The notes beneath the pieces were generated by a model. It was given only the letters and a program-made list of their open reading frames with translations, searched no databases and was not told the origin of the DNA. Source: Rickettsia typhi (GTDB lineage Bacteria > Pseudomonadota > Alphaproteobacteria > Rickettsiales > Rickettsiaceae). Taken from it: 5,244 bases of DNA. Below, piece by piece: positions 1-4,946 of this stretch (the stretch's first letter is position 1; each line of letters begins with the position of its first letter). The stretch is from the NCBI GenBank assembly GCA_945875975.1, contig CAMCMD010000058.1, positions 1 to 5,244 on the forward strand, written 5' to 3'. Both the position numbers and the translations under genes were made by a program.

Positions 1-81
1 ACGGCGGAAGGGATAAGCTTAGATGAAGCGGTCGAGCAATTGGTAAGCTTAAAAGGAAGCGGTAAATCAATTAGAGCTTAA
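1..81 (+). CDS. traC: TraC conjugative ATPase, C-terminal end (partial)
   Basis: Only the last 26 codons are inside the window; the frame is open from base 1 to the TAA at 79-81. The visible tail contains EGISLDEAVEQL, which resembles the EGLSIHEAVWQL stretch near the C-terminus of F-plasmid TraC, recalled from memory. In F, TraC is the cytoplasmic, membrane-associated ATPase of pilus assembly, the VirB4 counterpart. The gene order supports the call: in F, trbI and traW follow traC, and both lie downstream here. The assignment rests on a short segment plus synteny, so it is good but not certain. Two near-identical stretches of about 19-20 bases (14-32 and 44-63, both starting TAAGCTTA) lie in this tail and may be coincidental. 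Confidence 0.7.
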   Translation, partial: TAEGISLDEAVEQLVSLKGSGKSIRA

Positions 82-105
82 ATAAAAAACAATTAGGAAA
101 AAAGA

Positions 106-663
106 ATGAGAAAAGAGTCAATATTTAAAAAAAATAAAGAGCTAGATAACTCGATGACGATAGCGGCTTTTATTAGTCTGATTTGGTGCATAGGAGAAGA
201 AGCGCCTCTTAGCTTTTTAGAGGCATTATCTTTAGCGGGCTTAATGACGATTTTAATTCATTTGCTTAAGCGGTTGATTTACGGCAGAAAAAAGATTGTC
301 GATCTAGGTATGCAAGAGCGAGTTTATTTTGCTGGGAATTTGGACGAGTTGCTAGCAGAATTATACCGAGCAGGGTTAAGGTTAAAAAAAAGAATCGGTG
401 AATATTATATTTTCACTACGAATTATAGATTATTACCGAGTGATGAATTTGTTGCAAAAGAAGAGAGAGGGTACTGTGTTCTTACGTCTCGGAAAGTGTT
501 ACTGAACTATTTAAGTGAGCAGATAGATTTAAAGAATTCAAGCACTGAATGCAAAATAAATAACAACTCCGCTACCGAAAAGGGACAAAGCTATAGCCAA
601 CCTTGTCAGGCGGCGGTAGTGCGGATTAATCGCGATGCAAGCAAAGAATTAGTGTGCGAGTAA
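106..663 (+). CDS. Unrecognised membrane protein X1, founder of a three-paralogue family
   Basis: A 185-residue protein I do not recognise from any named family. It begins 24 bases after the traC stop, with AGGA at 95-98 seven bases before the ATG. Two membrane helices are visible, about residues 16-30 and 36-58, followed by a basic stretch (LKRLIYGRKK). A soluble domain of about 70 residues follows (about 71-138), with landmarks FAGNLDELL, GLRL, GEYYIF and GYCVLTS. The same pattern recurs in the genes at 3212 and 4238, so these are paralogues. Residues 140-185 form a polar tail that the paralogues lack. Its place between traC and trbI, with tight spacing, implies co-expression with the pilus machinery. 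I infer an inner-membrane accessory or regulator of the transfer apparatus with the domain in the cytoplasm; the topology is a guess from the basic residues. Confidence 0.85.
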   Translation: MRKESIFKKNKELDNSMTIAAFISLIWCIGEEAPLSFLEALSLAGLMTILIHLLKRLIYGRKKIVDLGMQERVYFAGNLDELLAELYRAGLRLKKRIGEYYIFTTNYRLLPSDEFVAKEERGYCVLTSRKVLLNYLSEQIDLKNSSTECKINNNSATEKGQSYSQPCQAAVVRINRDASKELVCE

Positions 664-703
664 TTGTTAAAATTATAATCTTGTTAGTTACGGAAGAGGT
701 AAA

Positions 704-1087
704 ATGGATATAGCAAAAAAAATATTAGTAATAGTAACTTCCGTGGTAATCGGAGCATGCCTAACGCTTGTATACACCGAAAAATTAGGTACTAACAATA
801 ATTATCACATTCTATATGTTGCCGAGGATGAATTGATGAGTTTAGAGGAGGCCAGAGTAAAGAACGATGACCCTAGTACTCGTCAGCTATTTTTCGGTGA
901 AATTGAAAAGGCAGTAAGCTTAGCAGTTAGTTTGCCCAAAACCTATCAAAACGGCAAAAACCTAGTGGTATATAGCATGAGTAGCGTAAAAGGCGAGAAT
1001 GTAAGATCAATAAGTAGCGAGATACACGCAAAAATCATTAGCGAATTACAAAAAGAAAATAAAACTAGAGGAGCAGGTACGCAATGA
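704..1087 (+). CDS. trbI: F-type conjugative transfer protein TrbI
   Basis: A 127-residue protein, close to the 128 residues of F TrbI. One membrane helix lies near the N-terminus (about residues 5-25) and the rest is soluble, presumably periplasmic. The C-terminal part (about 85-118), with LVVYSMSSVKGENVRSISSEI, follows the F TrbI pattern in which a VILVSPAVVQGAPDITREI-like stretch precedes a short basic helix. In F, TrbI is an inner-membrane protein affecting pilus outgrowth and retraction, and its gene sits between traC and traW, as here. The site GGAAGAGG at 692-699 gives a strong ribosome-binding site. The stop TGA overlaps the next start as ATGA (1084-1087), which suggests translational coupling. 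Sequence identity to F TrbI is low, so the call relies on length, topology, the C-terminal pattern and position. Confidence 0.78.
   Translation: MDIAKKILVIVTSVVIGACLTLVYTEKLGTNNNYHILYVAEDELMSLEEARVKNDDPSTRQLFFGEIEKAVSLAVSLPKTYQNGKNLVVYSMSSVKGENVRSISSEIHAKIISELQKENKTRGAGTQ
1067..1077 (+). promoter_or_regulatory. Ribosome-binding site for the frameshifted small gene at 1084
   Basis: AGAGGAG at 1067-1073 and AGG at 1075-1077 lie 10 and 6 bases before the ATG at 1084. They fix the start of the small gene even though its main open frame, one base out of phase, has no start codon of its own. Confidence 0.6.
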
Positions 1088-1303
1088 TTAGATTTAGGTG
1101 CGATAAATGAAAACGATGTCGAGCAAGGTAATAAAAACGATGCTCAAGACAAAGTAAAGAATCGGCTGACTGAGGAGCTGATTCTTGCGATCATAGTATT
1201 TTCTTTTAGCATAAGCGCAGTAAGATCGGGATATCAAGATAAAGTCGATCAAATGTTTGCGGAAATAAAAGCTGCCCGCACGGTGCAAGACAACAAAAAA
1301 TAG
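1084..1303 (+). pseudogene. Small single-helix membrane protein gene with a +1 frameshift
   Basis: The ATG at 1084 overlaps the trbI stop as ATGA and has a good ribosome site, but its frame closes at the TGA 1108-1110 after eight codons. In the next frame an open stretch runs from 1088 to the TAG at 1301-1303 with no ATG, GTG or TTG before the membrane helix. Removing one T from the GATTTAGG run (1091-1098) joins the two into a protein of about 72 residues starting MIRLGAINENDVEQ. It would have a polar N-terminal third, one helix (TEELILAIIVFSFSISAV) and a polar C-terminal end (GYQDKVDQMFAEIKAARTV). The coding look of the joined product, the ribosome site and the snug fit between trbI and the next gene make a real gene likely. 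It could be a decayed gene, a sequencing error or, less likely, recoding. I do not recognise the family. Confidence 0.6.
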
Positions 1304-1312
1304 TAGGTAAGA

Positions 1313-1771
1313 ATGTTTAAAGCGATTTTAAATCAACAACAACAAAAACTAGGGACATACAGGCAATTAACCTTAGCCTTTTGTAGCGTAGCACATTTAT
1401 GTATTCTTTACGCGTGTGTTTTTGTAGCACCGCAAGAAGGCGGGGCAGGTAGCTTGTTTGATTTTTTTAAGGATTGCATAAACGAGATTACCCGCGGCGG
1501 AGAATTTATGAAAGTAGCCGTCTTATTTACGGTAATGTTATTTGTTCCTAGCACGGCGATTATAACGAGTACTATTCTTTATTTACGTAAGAATTATATT
1601 TTAGCGACCGAAACGTCCAGAGGGTTACTTACTCTATTGTTTTGTTATATATCGGCATATTCGGGGTACGTTTTGTTCGCGGCTTTATTATGCTTCGTAT
1701 GGTTGTTTTGCGTACATAGATTTTATAAATCTACAATCAACCAAAAACAATTTAACAAATTAACCGAATAA
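1313..1771 (+). CDS. Unrecognised multi-pass membrane protein
   Basis: A 152-residue hydrophobic protein I cannot assign. The short N-terminus is polar and glutamine-rich (NQQQQKLGTYRQ). Hydrophobic segments lie at about residues 19-39, 66-91, 103-118 and 119-137, giving three or four membrane passes. A glycine-rich loop with charged residues lies between the first two (about 40-65), and the C-terminal tail is basic and polar. It starts nine bases after the stop of the frameshifted small gene, with a modest TAGGT at 1304-1308. F has no counterpart between trbI and traW, so this is an addition to the canonical order. It lacks the C-terminal domain shared by the proteins at 106, 3212 and 4238. 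Compact operon placement supports a real gene; its role is unknown. Confidence 0.82.
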   Translation: MFKAILNQQQQKLGTYRQLTLAFCSVAHLCILYACVFVAPQEGGAGSLFDFFKDCINEITRGGEFMKVAVLFTVMLFVPSTAIITSTILYLRKNYILATETSRGLLTLLFCYISAYSGYVLFAALLCFVWLFCVHRFYKSTINQKQFNKLTE

Positions 1772-1784
1772 CAAGAGGTAACAA

Positions 1785-2177
1785 ATGAATAAGCGGGGAA
1801 TTGTTGTGCATCGTGATATAAAATATAATGTTCGATCTCAAGACAGCTACAACTGCAACTACAATGTGTATATTGCAGGAGGTGCGGGAAGCGGTAAAAA
1901 TATATTAATACAAGAAATGATATTGGCTACTTTTAGCGTTGAAGGCAAGGTGGTGGTCTTTGATTATGGCAAGAATTTTTGGCACTTGTGCCAGGTACTT
2001 GACGGTTATTATATTGAATTCAATCCGAGCAATCCTGTTTTAATTAATCCGTTTACCTCTGTACCAACTGGCAGCGATAGAAGATCCGCAAACCTAATAG
2101 TTATCGAAATGACTGACTTTGAAAATCTAGAAGTTGATGTGGCAAGTATTTTAGATGAGTGTGGCCATGCTAGCTAA
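1785..2177 (+). pseudogene. traC: TraC fragment: ATPase core with internal deletion
   Basis: A 130-residue open frame with AAGAGGT at 1773-1779 five bases before its ATG. Residues about 24-94 match the TraC/VirB4 ATPase core: NYNVYIAGGAGSGKN is the Walker A region, followed by KVVVFDYGKNFWHLC and, after a gap, INPFTSV. F TraC shows the same series (NYNMAVCGTSGAGKT, AVVFDMGDGYKSLC, FNPFANI). After PTGSD the text jumps to SANLIVIEMTDFENLE, which corresponds to a later stretch of F TraC (KMVVLELGGLED). About 100 residues are therefore missing. The frame ends before the Walker B region (VIDEGW in F). The Walker A serine/threonine is asparagine (residue 39), which should impair nucleotide binding. 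Full TraC is about 800-900 residues, so this cannot be a working ATPase. An alternative is a small retained nucleotide-binding protein, which I think unlikely. Confidence 0.8.
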
Positions 2178-2388
2178 AAACATTTGCCCTGATTTTCAAA
2201 GAGAAAGATTATCACCGCATTTTGTCTATGAGTCATATGATGCGGAGAGCGGGCTATTCTATAATAGAGCCTCAGTTGGTTTTGTCTTGGTTGCCAATCC
2301 ATTACCTGGAACTGAATCAAAAGTACTTACAATGGAATCCATTACCAACGCCGAGGATATGTTATGCAATGTATTAATTCTAGCTTAA
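2155..2388 (+). pseudogene. traC: TraC fragment: N-terminal piece, placed after the core piece
   Basis: An open frame of 77 codons overlapping the previous fragment by 23 bases in another frame. Its content PHFVYESYDAESGLFYN followed by VGFVLVANPLPGTES matches the N-terminal region of TraC, where F has LPYRDYNQESGLFMN and GFMLEAIPINGANES. In an intact traC this part lies several hundred codons before the Walker A region, yet here it lies after it. The order is therefore scrambled, not merely interrupted. The similarity starts near residue 10 and fades after about residue 55, and the last 20 codons are not recognisable. There is no clear ribosome site for the ATG at 2155 or 2164. I read this as dead sequence left by rearrangement of a second traC copy. 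Confidence 0.75.
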
Positions 2389-2495
2389 CAGTGAATGTTT
2401 CATTGAAGAGCCGTGTGCGAGAAAACCGCAACACGGTTCTGTGGGGGTTATCATAGCATTGAAACTAATTTTAACTTAAATAAGGACTAAATGTT
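2389..2495 (+). other. Intergenic stretch holding the intron remnant and the traW leader
   Basis: Between the traC fragment and traW, the only recognisable elements are the domain V hairpin and AAGGA at 2482-2486, nine bases before the traW ATG. An ATG at 2491 is out of frame with traW and is not its start. I see no clear promoter or terminator. Confidence 0.6.
2408..2439 (+). mobile_element. Group II intron domain V hairpin (remnant of the intron 3' end)
   Basis: The 5' arm GAGCCGTGT (2408-2416) pairs over nine positions with ACACGGTTC (2431-2439), including the G-U wobble in the AGC catalytic triad typical of group II intron domain V. The upper part is GCG-A-G, loop AAAA, C-CGC, with a bulged A at 2430. 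The canonical element is 34 bases with a two-base bulge and a five-pair upper stem; this one is 32 bases, so it has lost two. The following TGTGGGGG also resembles bacterial group II introns. I see no convincing domain VI with a bulged branch-point A downstream. There is no room for a reverse transcriptase between here and the traC fragments. This is therefore a dead 3' remnant of an intron. Confidence 0.75.
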
Positions 2496-3206
2496 ATGGT
2501 TTCTACCCGACAAATTAAGGGCTTATTAATACTTATAGTTTGGTCTTTAAGTAATACCGTTCTTGCCAAGGATTTCGGTAAGCAGGGAACTATTTTTGAG
2601 ATCAAGGAAGAAGGTTTTGTTGCCATGATGCAGCGTAAATTAAAGGGAGTAAATCTAGAGGAGCATGAGAAAAAGATGCAAGATTTAGCAAGAAAGAGAG
2701 TAGAAGAGCCGACGGCTATTCTCGGTATAACTAGAGCAACAAAAACTATTAGTCATAGCTTTGATCCGAGTTACGTTTTAGATCAGGACGTATTCCTACC
2801 TTGCGGCAAGTTGTTATATGCAATGGGAACGACGGTGAATCCATTAGATCATATGGAATGGAACGGCAGGATAGTGTTTATTGACGGACGAGATTCATCT
2901 CAAATAGCTTGGGTCAAAGATAATTACCTTAAAGCAAATAAAGTGTTTGATGACAACGAAGAGGAGTTAGTGCAAAACGTAAAATATCAAAATAAAGATA
3001 AAGACGAGCAAGCCCTTACCTCGGATACTAAAATAATCCTAACGGGAGGAAAGCCGCTTGAGCTAGAAAGCGAAGTGGGTCACCCCGTGTATTTTGACCA
3101 ATTCGGCGAACTCACGAGCAGGTTCAATATTGCTCATGTGCCTGCAATAGTCGAGCAAGACGGCAAGTATTTGAAAGTCACGGAAATTAATATCGGAGGA
3201 AAATAG
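2496..3206 (+). CDS. traW: F-type conjugative pilus assembly protein TraW
   Basis: A 236-residue protein with a clear signal peptide (about residues 1-24, ending TVLA before KDFGKQG), so it is exported to the periplasm. Conserved TraW stretches appear in order: GTIFEIKEEGF near the mature N-terminus, SFDPSYVLDQDVFLPCGKLLYAMGTTVNPL split over residues 88-117, RIVFIDGRDSSQIAWVK (125-141), and VYFDQFGELTSRFNIAHVPA (198-217). F TraW has FDPSVRLAADI, NPLQYVPFNQTLYFINGDD and VYFDQNGVLCQRFGIDQVPA at equivalent places. In F, TraW acts in pilus assembly and DNA transfer. At 236 residues it is longer than F TraW (about 210). Most of the extra length is an acidic, lysine-rich insert at about 145-177. 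The frame is intact. The ribosome-binding site for the next gene lies inside its last codons. Confidence 0.95.
   Translation: MVSTRQIKGLLILIVWSLSNTVLAKDFGKQGTIFEIKEEGFVAMMQRKLKGVNLEEHEKKMQDLARKRVEEPTAILGITRATKTISHSFDPSYVLDQDVFLPCGKLLYAMGTTVNPLDHMEWNGRIVFIDGRDSSQIAWVKDNYLKANKVFDDNEEELVQNVKYQNKDKDEQALTSDTKIILTGGKPLELESEVGHPVYFDQFGELTSRFNIAHVPAIVEQDGKYLKVTEINIGGK
3182..3205 (+). repeat. 24-bp direct repeat, copy 1 (inside the traW 3' end)
   Basis: These 24 bases encode the last residues of TraW (EINIGGK) and contain GGAGGA at 3195-3200, the ribosome-binding site of the gene at 3212. They recur exactly at 4209-4232, 1027 bases downstream. Confidence 0.9.
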
Positions 3207-3211
3207 ATAAT

Positions 3212-3871
3212 ATGAAATTAAACATAAAAAATAATAGTAACAAGAACTCTGGATTTGTATGCGGTATGACTAGAAAAATAGCCGAATTAGTACTTCTAGC
3301 TTTTGGAATTTCTTTAATCGTATTTTGTTATCTTTTTGATTTGAGTGGGTGGAGATCGGAGATTGCTATATTTTTAATACCACCTGCTTTAGTGATGACC
3401 GACTATTTAAGAAAAATACTAAGGGGTTCGATATATTCTTGGTTTAAGGTATGGGAAACAGGGATTAAAATTTTCCTGTCTTCAAGCCTAATGATTTATT
3501 TTTTCGGGGTGATCGGGGGGTGGCAATCTGATGCATCTTCAGTTCTGCTGATAGCATCATTTATGGCATTGATACTTTTTACGATATTTTTTAGATATAT
3601 ATTAAAATTATCAATTGGAAATACGTGCTATGAAATAAAGTTTGCAGGAGATATTTCTAAATTGATGAAAATCCTCTACGTAGTAGGGCTAAAGTTAGAG
3701 AGAAACAAGGGGAATATTTATTATTTTCATATCAATAAATGGGTGATCTTAAACTATGAATATATAATTAAGGATCACGGTAACTATTGTGTTGTACTAG
3801 CTGATACAATCCTGAAAGACGAGCTAATATCTACCGATAGTAGCGAGAAATTTTGTATTTTAGATAATTAA
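3212..3871 (+). CDS. Unrecognised membrane protein X2, paralogue of the gene at 106
   Basis: A 219-residue protein starting five bases after traW, with GGAGGA at 3195-3200 (eleven bases before the ATG) lying within the traW coding end. Four hydrophobic segments are visible at about residues 24-42, 50-66, 84-102 and 109-130, compared with two in the paralogues. The C-terminal domain (about 140-206) repeats the shared pattern: IKFAGDISKLM, VGLKL, GNIYYF, a hydrophobic VILNYEYIIKD and NYCVVLAD. Between traW and traU the F plasmid has no gene, so this is an insertion relative to the canonical order. Identity to the other two copies is low, indicating old divergence or separate acquisition. I infer an inner-membrane accessory of the transfer apparatus; no function can be read from motifs. 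Confidence 0.85.
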   Translation: MKLNIKNNSNKNSGFVCGMTRKIAELVLLAFGISLIVFCYLFDLSGWRSEIAIFLIPPALVMTDYLRKILRGSIYSWFKVWETGIKIFLSSSLMIYFFGVIGGWQSDASSVLLIASFMALILFTIFFRYILKLSIGNTCYEIKFAGDISKLMKILYVVGLKLERNKGNIYYFHINKWVILNYEYIIKDHGNYCVVLADTILKDELISTDSSEKFCILDN

Positions 3872-4125
3872 TAACGAGTCAAACAGAAAATACCTATGAC
3901 ACCGATGCAGACAAAAACAACAGCAGACTTTTTTCGTTCTCTATTACCGGAAGAGGTTAAAAAAACAAAAAAACAGATTATTAACCATATAGAGATGAGT
4001 TGCCAAAAATATTCTAAAAATACTTCTCTGCGATTAGTGATATAAATAGCAAAAGCAGGAATTGAAGTAAAAACAAGGCAACACAAAGTAACTAAAAATA
4101 GAGCTGATTTATTAAAGTACTTCAT
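3868..4125 (-). CDS. Doubtful small membrane protein on the opposite strand
   Basis: An uninterrupted 85-codon frame opposite to every other gene. The product would start with a signal-peptide-like segment (KSALFLVTLCCLVFTSIPAFA), followed by hydrophobic segments at about residues 42-57 and 67-82. Against it: no ribosome-binding site precedes the ATG at 4125, the direction contradicts the operon, and the complement of a lysine/asparagine-rich + strand naturally reads as phenylalanine/leucine-rich. It cannot be excluded, because the export-signal pattern is well formed and the frame has no stops. I recognise no family. Confidence 0.25.
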   Translation of the reverse strand: MKYFNKSALFLVTLCCLVFTSIPAFAIYITNRREVFLEYFWQLISIWLIICFFVFLTSSGNRERKKSAVVFVCIGVIGIFCLTRY

Positions 4126-4208
4126 TAATAAAATTGTTGATTGTTTGAGTCAGGAAATAATATTAGAAGGGTAGGCAAATTTCAAGAAATAAAGTTTTAG
4201 AAGGTTAT
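3872..4208. other. 337-base stretch with no convincing gene
   Basis: This AT-rich gap between the second and third paralogues shows competing weak coding signals on both strands, neither with a ribosome-binding site. On the + strand, one frame from the ATG at 3896 to the TAG at 4172-4174 reads as a polar, lysine-rich protein (PMQTKTTADFFRSLLPEEVK; later NRADLLKYFINKIVDCLSQE). It is broken by a TAA at 4043-4045. On the - strand an open frame covers 3868-4125. The last 27 bases (4182-4208) look like decayed traW 3' sequence. I read the stretch as debris from rearrangement. Confidence 0.5.
3896..4174 (+). pseudogene. Possible broken small gene, one internal stop
   Basis: Read from the ATG at 3896, this frame gives 49 residues up to a TAA at 4043-4045, then a further 42 codons to the TAG at 4172-4174. 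The two halves together resemble a helical, charged, cytoplasmic protein of about 90 residues, and they share the strand of the operon. There is no ribosome-binding site before the ATG and no family I recognise. The frame is the same as that of the gene ending at 3871, but separated from it by TAATAA. Lysine-rich open frames arise easily in AT-rich DNA, so the call is weak. Confidence 0.25.
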
Positions 4209-4232
4209 GGAAATTAATATCGGAGGAAAATA
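4182..4232 (+). repeat. Copy of the traW 3' end: exact 24-bp repeat plus decayed extension
   Basis: Bases 4209-4232 are identical to 3182-3205. The homology continues upstream in register with traW codons: 4183-4209 reads Q-E-I-K-F-stop-K-V-M, against Q-D-G-K-Y-L-K-V-T in TraW. About two thirds of those bases match, and many differences fall at third positions or are transitions. The copy thus descends from the end of a traW gene, not from a convergent ribosome site. It brings GGAGGA (4222-4227), which now serves the gene at 4238 in the same way that the original serves the gene at 3212. Confidence 0.85.
4222..4227 (+). promoter_or_regulatory. Ribosome-binding site recruited from a traW 3' end copy
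   Basis: GGAGGA lies ten bases before the ATG at 4238 and decides that start over the internal ATGs at 4253, 4343 and 4358. It sits within the repeated traW 3' sequence. Confidence 0.75.
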
Positions 4233-4237
4233 CCAAG

Positions 4238-4840
4238 ATGAGAGCAGATAAGATGATTAAGGATAATAACGTAGATCAGAAATATGTCTTAACTCAGGCA
4301 AAAAATAAAAAGCGTATAATTAATAGTAAAAAGACGATCGACATGAATAAAAAGAAAATGAATAACGATAATAAGACATTTAGCTATTTGTCTGATCTTG
4401 AGAGGCAATACTGGTTATCAATTTTCCATTCTAGACAAAAGTTAGATAAAGTCGCAATAGACGCGATAGTACTTACTATCATTATATTATTTGTCATTAC
4501 TCCTACTCCAAACGGAGCGGTATCATTATCTATTTTTTTTATTGCAATATTCATCACGTATTTTTATCAGAAGATATTTCACTCTAAATCATTTAAAGAA
4601 TTAGTACGCTATGGAGCGGGAGAATTTCAAGGGAATATTGATAGCCTTATACTAGCTTTTGCCGGCGCCGGATTATTTTTAGATAAGCAAGTAGGGGATA
4701 GATATATTTTTAAAAGTCGGAATTTTATTGTACCGAATACAAATCTTGTAGTTAAGGAACTACAAGATAATTGCCTTGTTATCGGCTCAAAAATAGATGT
4801 TAAGAATTTAGAGAAATTTTTTACGAATGAGAGAATATAG
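4238..4840 (+). CDS. Unrecognised membrane protein X3, paralogue of the genes at 106 and 3212
   Basis: A 200-residue protein. The N-terminal 70 residues are polar and rich in lysine and asparagine, with DLERQYWLSIF as the only ordered-looking part. Two membrane helices follow at about 71-88 and 95-110, then the shared C-terminal domain at about 126-196: GEFQGNIDSLILAF, GAGLFLDKQVGDRYIF, FIVPNTNLVVKEL and NCLVIGSK. The two-helix layout is closer to the gene at 106 than to the four-helix gene at 3212. It comes just before traU, so the family occupies both traC-trbI and traW-traU positions. The start is fixed by GGAGGA at 4222-4227. No catalytic motif is visible. I infer a membrane-anchored accessory of the transfer machinery; the shared domain may bind a common partner. 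Confidence 0.85.
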   Translation: MRADKMIKDNNVDQKYVLTQAKNKKRIINSKKTIDMNKKKMNNDNKTFSYLSDLERQYWLSIFHSRQKLDKVAIDAIVLTIIILFVITPTPNGAVSLSIFFIAIFITYFYQKIFHSKSFKELVRYGAGEFQGNIDSLILAFAGAGLFLDKQVGDRYIFKSRNFIVPNTNLVVKELQDNCLVIGSKIDVKNLEKFFTNERI

Positions 4841-4946
4841 TTTTAATAAAGTAATAAAGACAAGTGCTAAGCTACCTGCGGTGATCAAGAAAAACAATGA
4901 GAGAAAAATTTTTAAATACAATAACATAATGATCGAATTAAAATGA
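4827..4946 (+). CDS. Possible 39-residue basic protein overlapping traU
   Basis: An open frame starting at the ATG 4827, inside the end of the previous gene, and closing with a TGA that overlaps the possible traU ATG as ATGA (4943-4946). The product starts MREYSFNKVIKTSAKLP and is basic, with no membrane helix. The ATGA overlap is the same as that between trbI and the gene after it, which favours a real, coupled gene. The absence of a ribosome site and its small size count against it. It could also be the decayed end of a longer gene. Confidence 0.35.
   Translation: MREYSFNKVIKTSAKLPAVIKKNNERKIFKYNNIMIELK

Noticed and set aside
14..63. Two similar stretches starting TAAGCTTA (14-32 and 44-63) in the traC end, like a 30-bp tandem duplication
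   Set aside because: They are in different codon phase after the first eight bases and give unlike residues (LDEAV versus LKGSG). The match to the F TraC tail covers the first copy, so chance similarity is likely.
664..703. Promoter or terminator between X1 and trbI
   Set aside because: The 40-base AT-rich spacer has no convincing -35/-10 pair and no stem; it only shows a ribosome-binding site.
1094..1288. 64-codon open frame on the - strand
   Set aside because: It lies opposite the frameshifted small gene, lacks a ribosome-binding site, and its hydrophobic part is a by-product of the + strand coding sequence, which reads as a sensible protein.
2408..2450. Transcription terminator reading of the stem-loop before traW
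   Set aside because: No T run follows, the downstream bases are G-rich, and the arms match group II intron domain V, including the wobble at the catalytic triad.
4662..4673. GC-rich palindrome CCGGCGCCGG
   Set aside because: It falls inside the Ala-Gly-Ala-Gly codons of the gene at 4238 and is explained by coding; no other sign of a binding site.
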